Of a stretch of DNA of 55,858 bases, positions 55,731 through 55,858 are shown one piece after another. The notes beneath the pieces were generated by a model. It saw only the letters and a program-made list of their open reading frames with translations. It was not told the origin of the DNA and did no database searches. The stretch lies in contig JAHFMV010000007.1 of NCBI GenBank assembly GCA_023267655.1, forward strand, positions 1 to 55,858. The letters are read 5' to 3'. The position numbers and the translations under genes are program-made. Positions within the stretch are counted from its first letter, which is position 1. Each line of letters starts with the position of its first letter. Origin of the DNA: Candidatus Kaiserbacteria bacterium (lineage in GTDB: Bacteria; Patescibacteriota; Minisyncoccia; Phycocordibacterales; UBA2100).

Positions 55731-55858
55731 TCAAGCTTTTGTACGAGACGACCACATCGGTGACACTCTGGCAGCAGATTGATAATACGCCCATGGCGTG
55801 AGGTAGCCAAGTGATTGATGCGGACGAACGAAGGTGTACTCGATGAGCCAGTCGGTCA
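55731..55858 (-). mobile_element. C-terminal end of an IS481/IS3-like integrase-core transposase, truncated by window edge
   Basis: Reverse complement reads TDWLIEYTFVRPHQSLGYLTPWAYYQSAARVSPMWSSRTKA*; absent from the ORF track. Confidence 0.82.

Noticed and set aside
55483-55794. 103-aa minus ORF upstream of the LAGLIDADG gene
   Set aside because: Out of frame with the transposase C-terminus it overlaps; probably a chance ORF
1-55858. CRISPR arrays
   Set aside because: No regularly spaced direct repeats with unique spacers were seen

Overview
55.9 kb window that looks like a Patescibacteria/CPR (Parcubacteria/Kaiserbacteria-like) chromosome segment. This lineage call is an inference from short IF-2 and ValRS, T4SS-pilin-like paralogs, a SWIB protein and many CPR-type small membrane proteins. 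Core genes include a clp N-terminus (cut by the window edge), cysteine desulfurase, infB-rbfA, galU, gyrA, rpsA-like, pth, lepB, rpsU-ybeY, ftsA, ftsZ, trxB, tsaC, tsaD, valS and lepA, plus 10 tRNA genes. The strongest unusual signals are: (1) two ~148-nt elements (16437-16584 and 30488-30634) with a near-identical ~88-nt core enclosed by 22-bp terminal stems whose sequences differ completely between copies while pairing is kept, including G-U wobbles, which suggests an undescribed structured RNA; (2) three LAGLIDADG or LAGLIDADG-like ORFs, each ending 10-18 bp inside the 5' end of a same-strand conserved gene (tRNA-Cys, tRNA-Arg, lepA); (3) palindromic elements inserted in frame in infB and trxB (same 36-nt element, same frame, shared peptide PIRE-x3-SNGAG), with a related one in pth and another inverted repeat in tsaD; (4) partial inverted and direct copies of a tRNA-Leu 3' end downstream of that tRNA; (5) a perfect 48-bp palindrome between rpsU and ybeY. 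No CRISPR array was seen. All product calls are by eye; no searches were run.
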